NCBI GenBank assembly: GCA_958436475.1
Contig: CAUBKG010000025.1
Coordinates: forward strand, 1-28,140
Length of the DNA stretch: 28,140 nt
Direction: 5' to 3'
Origin: an uncultured Clostridia bacterium
GTDB taxonomy: Bacteria; Bacillota; Clostridia; Oscillospirales; Acutalibacteraceae
Part shown: in pieces, positions 7,407-15,603 of the stretch
Layout: each line of letters begins with the position of its first letter
How positions within the stretch are numbered: the stretch's first letter is position 1
Notes under the pieces: model-generated
Databases searched by the model: none
The model's input: the letters and a program-made list of their open reading frames with translations, nothing else
What the model was told of the DNA's origin: nothing
Program-made: the position numbers and the translations under genes

Positions 7407-8555
7407 TTACTGCCCTCCTGACAGCTCGCTGAACGAGCCGCCGTTATCAAAGGTTTCATAGCCGGAATTCTGCATTTCCGGAATTTTTAAATTTTCGAGC
7501 TGAATGGGTACGCCGTAGGGATTGAACTTCTCGTTGAGAAGCTCAAGCAGAGCCTTACGGTGCACGGTGTAATAGGAGATCCAGTTTGCGGTGCCCTTGC
7601 CGGGGTCATAGGATTCGCCCGGAATGGCATAAATGGACATATCGTCCATCGTAAGCTGCTTTACGGCCTGTGCGTAATCCATGATCTCGCCCACGCTCAT
7701 ATCGGTGGTGACGTCGTCCTTCAAAACATTGACGAGCGAGGCCATTTGGGAAAGGCTCATTTCCATCATTTTTTTGGCGAGGCCCATATAGAACTGGCGC
7801 TGCGCCATCACGCGGTCGGGGTCGCCCAGCACATAGTCGCCTCCCTTGCGCGCGCGCATGAAGAGCTCGGCCTGCTCGCCGTTGAGGGTTTGGAGGCCGA
7901 CCTCGATCGGCCCGCAGCCCGGGTAAACGATGCGTTTCTTCACATCGACCTCGATGCCGCCGAGCGCGTCCACAATTTTCGGGAAGGCGGGCATATCAAC
8001 GACGATGTAATGGTCGACCGGCAGGGCGAAGTTGGTGTTGATGCGGCGGATGAGCGCGTTCGCCGGGTTTTCGCCCGCGCGGGGATGCGCATACACGGCA
8101 TTGATCTTATGGCCGTGGTTGTTCGTGTCTTCACTGCTCACGTAGGTGTCGCGCGGGATCTGCAGGATGGAGCACTTGTTCTCCTTGGTATCGAGGCAGG
8201 CCACCATGAGGGTATCGGTGAGGCCCTTGTGCGTGCCGGCGATCATGAAATAGGTCACGTCCTGGCTGGCGCTCGTGAGGGTGGGCTCAAAATTGCCCGT
8301 TTCCTCCTGCCCCCGCGTGAACAGGCGGGAATCCATCACATAGGAAAAGCCCATGGAGAAAAGGGAGCCGATAATCACGAGGACGGCCACGCAGTTGATG
8401 GCGATTCGCTTTTTGTTGCGTTGCTTTTTCCTGCGCTTTTTGGTGGCCATTTGGCTCAAATCCACGCCTTCGGAAGCGGCTTCCTGGTTCCGGGGGGCGC
8501 TTCGGCGATTCTTGTTCGGGTTATTCGGTTCGTTTTCAAATCCGGTAAGTCTCAT
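7407..8555 (-). CDS. LCP (LytR-CpsA-Psr) family wall-polymer ligase
   Basis: LCP enzymes move undecaprenyl-linked polymers such as teichoic acids or capsule onto peptidoglycan outside the membrane. This 382-residue protein has a long basic cytoplasmic N-terminus (KKRRKKQRNKKR, 39-50), one membrane segment (51-72) and an extracellular LCP domain (about 100-270). Conserved residues include Asp114 in DTLMV, Arg135-Asp136 in IPRD, Arg234 and Arg236 in RARKGGD, and Asp245/Asp247-Arg248. I chose the ATG at 8555, which has GGAGG five bases upstream; an in-frame ATG at 8567 has no ribosome site. A 76-base gap follows yqeK. The polymer it transfers cannot be told from sequence. Confidence 0.94.
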   Translation of the reverse strand: MRLTGFENEPNNPNKNRRSAPRNQEAASEGVDLSQMATKKRRKKQRNKKRIAINCVAVLVIIGSLFSMGFSYVMDSRLFTRGQEETGNFEPTLTSASQDVTYFMIAGTHKGLTDTLMVACLDTKENKCSILQIPRDTYVSSEDTNNHGHKINAVYAHPRAGENPANALIRRINTNFALPVDHYIVVDMPAFPKIVDALGGIEVDVKKRIVYPGCGPIEVGLQTLNGEQAELFMRARKGGDYVLGDPDRVMAQRQFYMGLAKKMMEMSLSQMASLVNVLKDDVTTDMSVGEIMDYAQAVKQLTMDDMSIYAIPGESYDPGKGTANWISYYTVHRKALLELLNEKFNPYGVPIQLENLKIPEMQNSGYETFDNGGSFSELSGGQ

Positions 8556-8631
8556 TTCAACCTCCATGTTGTGTTACGGCAGGCGGGTACGGGGCAAGAG
8601 CGGGCAGAGGAGCTGCCGGCCCTGTGCGGGG

Positions 8632-9195
8632 TCATTTCAAAAGCATGACCTCGTTGTAAGCGCTGATGGTGTCCGGGTGGATGCAGCGTCCGCGTTCACA
8701 CAGGTCGGAAACGGTAAACCGCAGGGCGAATTCCATCGCCGGCAGGATGCCGATCTCCACGAGCTCCCGCATTTCCGTAACGCCGGGATAATCCCGGTCG
8801 GCGGAAGTGTAGTCCGCGAGGTAGAGCACCTTTTCGAGAAGGCTCATTCCTGCGCGGGCGGTCGTGTGGTAGCGGACGGCGTTCACGATATCGGGATCGG
8901 ATACCGCGAGCTGCTGCTGAATATAGACAGAGCCGCTCATTGCGTGGTAAAGCTTGGGCTCTTTTTTTTCGACACTTGTAAGCATTATACCAAAGTCCGA
9001 AAGGATGCGCAACTGTTCCGCATCGGGGGTTTCCTTGCAGATATCGTGCAGGATGCCCGCGGTTTCGGCCTTTTCGGGGTCGGCCCCGTATTTTCGGGCC
9101 AGGCGCACGGCCTCCCTGCACACGGCAATGGAATGCTTCCGCCGCCGCTCTCCCATGCGGGGGCGAAGGGCTTCGAGATACGTTTCATAAGACAT
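8632..9195 (-). CDS. yqeK: YqeK, HD-domain diadenosine tetraphosphate hydrolase
   Basis: YqeK enzymes cleave Ap4A symmetrically into two ADP, keeping this stress nucleotide low. The 187-residue product shows the HD metal-site pattern: His21, His50-Asp51 (ILHDICK), His84, His110 (RYHTTA) and Asp128 (LADYTSADR). The RYHT and LADY blocks are typical of this subfamily rather than of general HD proteins. The gene overlaps the end of nadD by 11 bases. This nadD-yqeK pairing is widespread in Firmicutes and supports the assignment. GGAG lies about 12 bases before the ATG, a rather long spacing. Confidence 0.95.
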   Translation of the reverse strand: MSYETYLEALRPRMGERRRKHSIAVCREAVRLARKYGADPEKAETAGILHDICKETPDAEQLRILSDFGIMLTSVEKKEPKLYHAMSGSVYIQQQLAVSDPDIVNAVRYHTTARAGMSLLEKVLYLADYTSADRDYPGVTEMRELVEIGILPAMEFALRFTVSDLCERGRCIHPDTISAYNEVMLLK

Positions 9196-9823
9196 GATGT
9201 TCTGCTGCTCCTATTCCCGAAGGGCTGCGGTACAGTCCCTTTTCGAGGATGTATTGGTTCACGGCTTCGGGGACGAGCCCCGCAACAGACAGCCCTGATT
9301 TTATATTCTGGCGTATTTGGGACGAAGATATGTTAACAAGGGGTAAATTTTTTATGAGAAAACGATCCTTCGGGATGTTTTTTTGCCGTGCGTAGCCGAG
9401 CATAGCGGCTTCATCCGCCGCGCCTCTCGGCACCGCGCAGATGCGGCAGAGCCCTAAAATCCGCTCCGTATCCTTCCAGGTGTGGAAGGACAGGAACATA
9501 TCCGCGCCCATCAAAAAGAAAAGTTCTTCCTGCGGGGATTCCCGGCGAAGCGCTTCGAGGGTATCCACCGTGTAGCTCACGCCGCCGCGCCGCAGCTCGA
9601 TATCGCTCGCTTCGAAGCGCGGGTCGCAGCGCGCGGCCAGCCGGCACATGGCGAGCCGGTCGGCGGCGGGCGCGTATTCGGCGGCCGATTTATGCGGGGG
9701 CGAGGCCGCGGGGATCAGCAGCACCCGGCCGGCCCCTAAAAAATCGGCGCAGCCGGCGGCGAGCATAAGGTGCCCGTTGTGCGGGGGGTTGAAGCTGCTG
9801 CCGAGCAGAGCGGTGCGTTTCAT
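9185..9823 (-). CDS. nadD: Nicotinate-nucleotide adenylyltransferase
   Basis: NadD converts nicotinate mononucleotide and ATP to deamido-NAD, the shared step of NAD synthesis. The 212-residue product has the nucleotidyltransferase motif GSSFNPPHNGH (8-18) and the C-terminal ISSSQIR motif (about 165-171), equivalent to the usual ISSTxIR. The ATG at 9823 gives the standard start MKRTALLGSSFNP. A longer in-frame ORF from 9886 only translates a repeat element and is rejected. The ribosome site is weak (GGATGG) and belongs to that repeat, so the repeat forms the whole leader of this gene. Confidence 0.97.
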   Translation of the reverse strand: MKRTALLGSSFNPPHNGHLMLAAGCADFLGAGRVLLIPAASPPHKSAAEYAPAADRLAMCRLAARCDPRFEASDIELRRGGVSYTVDTLEALRRESPQEELFFLMGADMFLSFHTWKDTERILGLCRICAVPRGAADEAAMLGYARQKNIPKDRFLIKNLPLVNISSSQIRQNIKSGLSVAGLVPEAVNQYILEKGLYRSPSGIGAAEHHVL

Positions 9824-9913
9824 AAAAATCCATCCATTCCGCCGCTTCGCATCGGTATCGTTTTGGAAGGGAGGCGCCCGTCTCATCGCGCGAAGCGGGA
9901 AATGACGAGACGG
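9818..9913 (-). repeat. Repeat copy A, leader of nadD
   Basis: This element aligns over about 95 bp with copy B at 10912-11005, in the same orientation. Both share TTTTTATGAAA at the gene start, GCGAAGCGGCGGAA before it, and CTTCGCG in a hairpin loop. The hairpin arms are 9878-9887 and 9904-9913: ten pairs with one G-U pair when read as minus-strand RNA. It fills most of the yhbY-nadD gap. Confidence 0.85.
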
Positions 9914-9943
9914 TTTCTGCGCATCCGGGCGGGGGCGCGAAGC

Positions 9944-9977
9944 GGGCAGGAGAGCGTGCGGCTCTTAACATCTGCCC
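9944..9977 (-). other. Two-part hairpin after yhbY
   Basis: GGGCAG (9944-9949) pairs with CTGCCC (9972-9977) and AGAGC (9951-9955) with GCTCT (9961-9965). It begins seven bases past the yhbY stop in the direction of transcription. No T-tract follows, so it may stabilise or process the mRNA rather than end it. Confidence 0.4.
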
Positions 9978-9983
9978 GCCGTG

Positions 9984-10277
9984 TTATTTTACAAGCTCGA
10001 TCTTCGGCTCTTCCGGGTTGCGTTTATAAAGGATGAACTTGCTGCCGATCACCTGCACCACTTCCGCGCCGCAGGCCTCCGCCAGGGCTTCGGCCGCTTC
10101 GCGGGAAGAAAGGGGCGCGGTTTCGAGCGCGCGCATTTTGATGAGCTCGCGGGCGCGCAGGGCGTCGCTCACCTGGGTGACGAGCTGGTCGGCGATACCG
10201 CCCTTGCCCACCTGTAAAATCGTATCCATGCGGTTGGCGAGCCCTTTTAACTGGGCGCGCTGTTTACTGGTTATCAT
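9984..10277 (-). CDS. yhbY: YhbY/CRS1-type ribosome-assembly RNA-binding protein
   Basis: This 97-residue protein is a single CRM (CRS1-YhbY) domain, a small RNA-binding fold linked to 50S subunit assembly. The family start ITSKQRAQLKGLANRM, the RNA-contact loop QVGKGGI (22-28) and the C-terminal VIGSKFILYKRN block are all visible, and the length is normal. In many Firmicutes yhbY lies directly before nadD, as here, although a repeat element separates them. It is 28 bases after rdgB. The ribosome site AAAGGA is about 11 bases from the ATG. Confidence 0.96.
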   Translation of the reverse strand: MITSKQRAQLKGLANRMDTILQVGKGGIADQLVTQVSDALRARELIKMRALETAPLSSREAAEALAEACGAEVVQVIGSKFILYKRNPEEPKIELVK

Positions 10278-10305
10278 AAAACATGAAATCCTTTCTGACG
10301 GTTCG

Positions 10306-10917
10306 TTATCCGGAAATTTCCGGGTGTTCCTCGAGGTAGTCCCGGAGCGCTTCTTCCAACCGGCGGAGCGCCCGGCCGCGGTGGCTCACCTCGTCTTTTT
10401 CCGCCGCGCTCATCTGCGCAAAGCTGCGGCCCTCACAGAGGAAGAGCGGGTCATAGCCAAAGCCGCCCTCGCCCTGCTTCTCGAAAGCGATGGCGCCTTG
10501 GCACTCGCCCTCCACCTCGAGGAAGCGCCCGGGCGAAAAACAAACGCAGATGGCCGAAACGAATTTCGCACCCCGGCGGGGGGCGTCCACGTCCTTCAGT
10601 TCCCCGAGGAGCTTGTCCATACGCTCGCTGTCGGTAGCGTTTTCCCCGGCGTAGCGCGCGGAATAAATGCCCGGCGCACCGCCGAGCGCGTCCACGGCGA
10701 GGCCGCTGTCGTCCGCGATGGCGGGCAGGCCGCTGAGCCGCTCTGCGTGCTCCGCCTTGATGCGGGCGTTTTCTGCAAAAGTGCTCCCCGTTTCCTCCAC
10801 CTCCCCGAGGGAAAGCCCGAGCTCGCGGGGGGAAGCGGCTTCGATGCCGAGGCGCGTTAATATGCGGGAAAGCTCCGTGATTTTATGCGGGTTGTTCGAT
10901 GCAATGATGAATTTCAT
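10306..10917 (-). CDS. rdgB: XTP/dITP diphosphatase (RdgB/HAM1 family)
   Basis: This enzyme hydrolyses non-canonical purine triphosphates such as XTP and dITP to monophosphates plus pyrophosphate, keeping them out of DNA and RNA. Over 203 residues it shows SNNPHK (7-12), TFAENARIKA (46-55), the metal/substrate block ADDSGL (68-73), and the C-terminal SHRGRAL motif. The length is normal. The ATG at 10917 lies inside repeat copy B, which supplies its leader and only a weak ribosome site. It is probably co-transcribed with yhbY. Confidence 0.97.
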   Translation of the reverse strand: MKFIIASNNPHKITELSRILTRLGIEAASPRELGLSLGEVEETGSTFAENARIKAEHAERLSGLPAIADDSGLAVDALGGAPGIYSARYAGENATDSERMDKLLGELKDVDAPRRGAKFVSAICVCFSPGRFLEVEGECQGAIAFEKQGEGGFGYDPLFLCEGRSFAQMSAAEKDEVSHRGRALRRLEEALRDYLEEHPEISG

Positions 10918-11005
10918 AAAAAGTCATCCGTTCCGCCGCTTCGCGCGGCACAAATTTGGAGGGGAAGCGCAGGCCTTATCACGCGAAGAGAAAATGATAA
11001 GACGA
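10912..11005 (-). repeat. Repeat copy B, leader of rdgB
   Basis: This is the second copy of the ~95-bp element, in the ftsY-rdgB gap. Its hairpin arms are 10973-10981 and 10995-11003: nine pairs with one G-U pair as minus-strand RNA. Compared with copy A, one C-G pair has become U-A, a compensatory change, and another position changes from G-U to A-U. The loop again carries CTTCGCG. Confidence 0.85.
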
Positions 11006-11025
11006 GAGTCGTATCGCGGGGGAAA

Positions 11026-11041
11026 GGCGGGCCGGCCCGCC
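11026..11041 (-). other. GC-rich perfect palindrome after ftsY
   Basis: GGCGGGCC is followed directly by GGCCCGCC. In the direction of transcription it is followed by TTTCCCCC, a very weak T-tract. It may act as a leaky terminator or mRNA stabiliser between ftsY and rdgB. Confidence 0.4.
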
Positions 11042-11085
11042 GCCCCGCAAGAGAACAGAACGTGTTTTAAAGCGCCGCCGGGGGG

Positions 11086-12006
11086 TCAGCCTTCCCCCTG
11101 TTCGGCGAACAGGGCGCGGGCAAAGTCTTCGGGGGAGAAGGGCTGGAGATCGTCTGCCCCTTCGCCCACGCCGATGTATTTGATGGGCAGCCCCAGCTCC
11201 TGCCGGATCGCCAGCACCACGCCGCCCTTGGCGGTACCGTCCAGCTTCGTGAGCACGATGCCGGTGATATCGGTGACCTTGCTGAATTCGCGCGCCTGGT
11301 TCACCGCATTCTGGCCGGTGGTCGCATCCAGCACCAGAAGGGATTCGCAGGGGGAATCGGGCAGCTCGCGCTTTATCACACGATTGATTTTCGCGAGCTC
11401 ATCCATCAGGTTTTTCTTATTGTGGAGGCGGCCGGCGGTGTCGATAACAGCGGCGTCCACGTGCCTCGCCTTCGCGGCGGCGATGGTATCGAACACCACG
11501 GCGGCAGGGTCGGCCCCTTCGGTGTGCTTCACGATGGGGACCTCCGCCCGCTCGGACCAGACCTCCAGCTGCTCGATAGCGGCGGCGCGGAAGGTATCCG
11601 CCGCGCCGAGGATGACCGATTTGCCTTCGGCTTTGAGGCGTGCGGCAAGCTTGCCGATGGTGGTGGTTTTTCCCACGCCGTTCACGCCGATCACGAGAAC
11701 CACGGAGGGGGACCCGGAAAGGTCCAGCCCCTCGCCGCCCTCCAGCATCCCGGTGATGATGGAAACGAGGATATCTTTGATTTCGGCCGGGTCGGTTACG
11801 CCCCGGTGCTTCACTTCCTCCCGGAGCTTCTGGCAGATGAACTCGGCGGTGGGCAGCCCCACGTCCGCCATGATGAGGATTTCCTCCAGCTCCTCGAACA
11901 GCTCTTCATCGATCTTTGTAAAGGCGGAGAGCATGTTGCTTACGGCGCCCGAAAGGCTGTCTCTCGTTTTTTTGAGGCCCTGTGCGATCTTGCTGAAAAA
12001 GCCCAT
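11086..12006 (-). CDS. ftsY: Signal recognition particle receptor FtsY
   Basis: FtsY is the membrane-associated GTPase that receives SRP-ribosome complexes for co-translational membrane insertion. The 306-residue protein has the N domain (about 1-85) and G domain (about 95-306). The GTPase motifs are GVNGVGKT (107-114), DTFRAAA (137-143), DTAGR (189-193) and TKLDG (253-257). It lacks the long acidic A domain of enterobacterial FtsY and starts with the amphipathic stretch MGFFSKIAQGLKK, a likely lipid-binding helix as in Gram-positive forms. It starts 27 bases after smc with GGAGG nearby. In many Firmicutes ylxM and ffh follow ftsY; here rdgB does. Confidence 0.98.
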   Translation of the reverse strand: MGFFSKIAQGLKKTRDSLSGAVSNMLSAFTKIDEELFEELEEILIMADVGLPTAEFICQKLREEVKHRGVTDPAEIKDILVSIITGMLEGGEGLDLSGSPSVVLVIGVNGVGKTTTIGKLAARLKAEGKSVILGAADTFRAAAIEQLEVWSERAEVPIVKHTEGADPAAVVFDTIAAAKARHVDAAVIDTAGRLHNKKNLMDELAKINRVIKRELPDSPCESLLVLDATTGQNAVNQAREFSKVTDITGIVLTKLDGTAKGGVVLAIRQELGLPIKYIGVGEGADDLQPFSPEDFARALFAEQGEG

Positions 12007-12033
12007 GGCATTTGCCTCCTTAAAAAGGGTGAT

Positions 12034-15000
12034 TTATTTCAGCCCCAGGCGGGAGCTGACCTCCGACGCGTTGAGGGAAAGGAGCTTGGAAACGCCCTCC
12101 TCCTGCATGGTGACGCCGTAAAGCATATCGGCCTCCTCCATGGTCCCGCGGCGGTGGGTGATGGCGATAAACTGGGTCGCGCCGCACATGCGGCGCAGGT
12201 AACCGGCAAAGCGGTCCACGTTCACATCGTCCAGCGCGGCCTCGATCTCATCGAGGATGCAGAAGGGGGAGGGGGAAACGCGCAGGATGGCGAAATAGAG
12301 GGCGATGGCGGTGAGCGCCTTTTCGCCGCCGGAGAACAGGTCGATGTTCTGTACGTTCTTGCCGGGCGGCTGGATGAGCATATCGATGCCCGATTCGAGC
12401 ACATCCGAGGGATCCGCCAGCCGCAGCTCCGCGCTGCCGCCGCCGAAGAGGTCCCGGAAGATTACGCCGAACTGGGAATTGATGGCGGCGAAGCGCTCTT
12501 CAAACAACTTTTTCATGTTGAGGGTCAGGTCGTGGATGATGCGGAGCAGCTCGTCGCGCGATTTTTCCACATCGGAAATCTGCGTGCTCATGAATTCGTA
12601 CCGTTCGGAAACCTCTTTGTATTGGTCGATGGCGGCAACGTTCACGCTGCCGAGGGCGCGGATCTGGTTTTTGAGCTCGGTCAGGCGGCGCTGGGCCTTC
12701 TGCGGCTCTTCGATCACGATACCCTTCTGCTCGGCCTCGTGGCGGGTGAGGCCGTATTCGTCGTAAAGCTTTTTCTGAACGTCGTCGTAATCCTTATGCA
12801 TGGCGGCGCGCTGCTCGGTCAGGCGGGCGAGCTCGCCGCTTAATTTTTCGCGCTCGTAGGATTTTTCCTTTTCGAGGGCGCGCAGGCTCCGGCTCTTTTC
12901 CTCGAGAGACGCCTGCTCCCCGCGCAGCCCGTTTATTCTCGCCTCGCTCTGCCGGCCCGATTGCCGCAGAGCTTCCGCGGATTCCCGTAGCTCCGCAATT
13001 TTTCCGCGCGCGGCCTCGTTTTCGGCTTCAATGCGGGAAATCTCCTGCTGTACGCCGGCAACGCGCGCTTCTTCCGATTCCCCTCTGGCGCCGAGCTCCT
13101 CCACGGCCTTTTCTTCCGATTCGATCTCCTGCTCCAGTGAGGCGATCTCCGCACGGGCGGCGGAAAGGGCCTCGAGCAGGGCTTCCCGTTTTTCCGAAAG
13201 CCGCGCGCCCTCCCCGGTGAGGGAATCGATTTCGCCGTCGCACGCCTGTACTTCGGCGAGCAGCTTTTCTTCCAGCTCTTTTGCAGCCTGCAGGCGTGCG
13301 GTGAGCGCATCCATGCGGCCCTTCGAATCGGCCCGTTCGGCTTCGAGGCCGGATATATCGTTTTCGGCGGCCGAAACGAGCTGCGATAAGCGCCGCAGCT
13401 CCGCTTCCAAGCGTATTTTGTCCTCCCCGGCGGTGGCGTATTCGCCCTCGGCGCCGAGGGAATCGGCCTTGGAGGAGGAAAGCTCTTCTTCCGCCGCTTT
13501 GAGCGCTTGCAGGGCGCGCCGGTGCTCCTCCTCGGTTTTCGCGCACTGGGCCTTGAGGCCGTCTATCTCCGCGGCGCGGCTGAGCAGGCCGGCGGATTTT
13601 GCCATGGAGCCGCCCGTGAGCGAGCCGCCCGCGTTTACCACCTGGCCGTCCAGTGTGACCACACGGAAGCGGTAGCCGTACTGCCGGGCGATGTTCACGG
13701 CGCTGTCCAGCTCCTCGGCGACGACGGTGCGCCCGAGCAGGGACTGCGCAATTTCCCTGTACTGCGGGTCAAACGAGACGAGCTCGGAAGCAACTCCCAC
13801 GAACCCGAAGCAGTCCGAAAGGCCGCGTTCGTTCAGGGTGCGGCCCCGGACGGTGGTAACGGGCAGGAAGGTGGCGCGGCCCACGCCCGCGGTTTTTAAA
13901 AAGCCGATGGCGCGCTTTGCATCCCCTTCCGAAGAGACGACGATATTCTGCATAGCCGCGCCGAGTGCGATTTCAATGGCGGCGGCATACTTCTTTTCGG
14001 TGGTGATGAGCCTCGATACCGGGCCGTGGATACCGCCGAGGCGGCCGGCCTCGCTCGCCTGCATCACAGCCTTGACGCTGTGTGCAAAGCCTTCGAGGTT
14101 TTGCTCCATGCGCGTGAGCACCGAAATACGGGACTGCTTTTCCCGCACCGAAAGGGAGAGTTTTTCGGCGGCCGCGCGGGCCCCTGCCGCCTTTTCCTCG
14201 CGGGAGGAAACGCGCATCGCATATCCCTTGATGGTATTCGAAAGGGCGAGGAGGGTTTCCTCCGTCTCACGGAGGTCGGCTTTTGCCGCTTCCGTTTCGC
14301 CTGTTAATTTTTCTATGTAGTCCTGCTTTTCCGCGAGAGCTGCGTCCACGCTGCCGCCGCGCTGCCGAAGCTGCGAGAGGGCCGTTTCGGCGCCCACGGC
14401 CTCCACGCGCGCGTTCGCGGCCTTGGCGGTGAGCTCGTTTGAGCGGCGGCGCAGCTCGTCGAGCCGTTTCGTGTGCTCGCCGCTTTCCTCGGTGAGGGAG
14501 GAAAGCGAAGCCTGCAGCGCAAAGAATTCGTCCTTTTTTTCTTCCGCGCGCTGTTTTGTGCTTTTGATATTTTCCCTGCGGCGGGCGATTTCCGTTTCAA
14601 TGGACCGGCCCGCGCCGCGGATGGCTTCGAGGTCCTGCCCGAGCTTTTCGAGCATGTTGCCGTTGTGGAAGATGGTGTTTTCGAGCACCGCCGCGTCGCT
14701 TTCCGCGCGGGCGGCCTGCTCCTCCCGGGTCTCGGCGCTCCGGCGGATTTCATCGATCTGCACGGTGATCTTCTGCGTCTGCTCGTAAACCCGTTCGACC
14801 TCGGCCTCGATGTCCGTCAAATGGCGGGCAAGGTCTTCATACTGCCCGTTCGCCACAGCGATTTTTCGCTCCTGCTCGCGCAGGGCGTTTTTGGAGCGCT
14901 CGAGCGCATGGAGCCACAGACCGATTTCGAGCGTTTCCTTTTCGGCGGCCAGCACGAGAAATTTCTGCGCCTTTTCGCTCTGCTCGGCGAGGGGCCCGAT

Positions 15001-15603
15001 CTGGGCTTCGAGCTCGGCGAGGATATCACGAAGGCGCACGAGGTTTTCTTCCGCCTTATCGAGCCGGCGGGAAGCCTCTTCCTTGCGGTACCGGAATTTG
15101 GAGATGCCGGCAGCCTCCTCGAAGATTTCGCGGCGGTCCTCCGAGCGGGAGGAAACGATATCCGCAATGCGCCCCTGGCCGATGATGGAATAGCCGTCCC
15201 GCCCAAGGCCGGTATCCATAAACAGCTCGTGGATATCCTTGAGGCGGACGGTGGCGCGGTTGAGCTGGTATTCGCTTTCGCCCGACCGGTAATAGCGGCG
15301 GGTTACGGCGACCTCGTCGGTATCGAGGGAGAGGCGGCGGTCGGAATTATCTATCACGAGGGTGACCTCCGCAAAGCCCTGCGCCCGGCGGGAGGAGGTG
15401 CCGCTGAAAATAACGTCTTCCATCTTGGCGCCGCGCAGGGATTTGGTGGACTGCTCCCCCAGCACCCATCGCACTGCATCTGAAATATTGCTTTTGCCGC
15501 TTCCGTTCGGCCCTACCACCGCAGTGATGCCGTTTCCGAACCGGAGCGTGATTTTATCGGGAAAGGATTTGAAGCCGTGCAGCTCCAGCGATTTTAAAAG
15601 CAA
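12034..15603 (-). CDS. smc: Chromosome partition protein Smc
   Basis: Smc is the ATPase of the Smc-ScpAB condensin complex that compacts and separates chromosomes. At 1189 residues it is full length. The Walker A motif GPNGSGKSN is at about 32-40. Long heptad-rich coiled coils (about 170-490 and 670-1000) flank the hinge (about 515-645, GGIHGPVSRL onward). The C-terminal head has the signature LFSGGEKALTAIA (about 1090) and Walker B FCILDEIEAALDD (about 1118). I accept a TTG start at 15603 because GGAGG lies seven bases upstream and the product begins in the normal family way with M-LLKSLELHGFKSF. It overlaps the end of the radical SAM gene by 10 bases. scpA and scpB are not in the window. 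Confidence 0.98.
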   Translation of the reverse strand: MLLKSLELHGFKSFPDKITLRFGNGITAVVGPNGSGKSNISDAVRWVLGEQSTKSLRGAKMEDVIFSGTSSRRAQGFAEVTLVIDNSDRRLSLDTDEVAVTRRYYRSGESEYQLNRATVRLKDIHELFMDTGLGRDGYSIIGQGRIADIVSSRSEDRREIFEEAAGISKFRYRKEEASRRLDKAEENLVRLRDILAELEAQIGPLAEQSEKAQKFLVLAAEKETLEIGLWLHALERSKNALREQERKIAVANGQYEDLARHLTDIEAEVERVYEQTQKITVQIDEIRRSAETREEQAARAESDAAVLENTIFHNGNMLEKLGQDLEAIRGAGRSIETEIARRRENIKSTKQRAEEKKDEFFALQASLSSLTEESGEHTKRLDELRRRSNELTAKAANARVEAVGAETALSQLRQRGGSVDAALAEKQDYIEKLTGETEAAKADLRETEETLLALSNTIKGYAMRVSSREEKAAGARAAAEKLSLSVREKQSRISVLTRMEQNLEGFAHSVKAVMQASEAGRLGGIHGPVSRLITTEKKYAAAIEIALGAAMQNIVVSSEGDAKRAIGFLKTAGVGRATFLPVTTVRGRTLNERGLSDCFGFVGVASELVSFDPQYREIAQSLLGRTVVAEELDSAVNIARQYGYRFRVVTLDGQVVNAGGSLTGGSMAKSAGLLSRAAEIDGLKAQCAKTEEEHRRALQALKAAEEELSSSKADSLGAEGEYATAGEDKIRLEAELRRLSQLVSAAENDISGLEAERADSKGRMDALTARLQAAKELEEKLLAEVQACDGEIDSLTGEGARLSEKREALLEALSAARAEIASLEQEIESEEKAVEELGARGESEEARVAGVQQEISRIEAENEAARGKIAELRESAEALRQSGRQSEARINGLRGEQASLEEKSRSLRALEKEKSYEREKLSGELARLTEQRAAMHKDYDDVQKKLYDEYGLTRHEAEQKGIVIEEPQKAQRRLTELKNQIRALGSVNVAAIDQYKEVSERYEFMSTQISDVEKSRDELLRIIHDLTLNMKKLFEERFAAINSQFGVIFRDLFGGGSAELRLADPSDVLESGIDMLIQPPGKNVQNIDLFSGGEKALTAIALYFAILRVSPSPFCILDEIEAALDDVNVDRFAGYLRRMCGATQFIAITHRRGTMEEADMLYGVTMQEEGVSKLLSLNASEVSSRLGLK

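Noticed and set aside
9824..9886. Upstream start for nadD
   Set aside because: It only translates repeat copy A. The family N-terminus begins at 9823.
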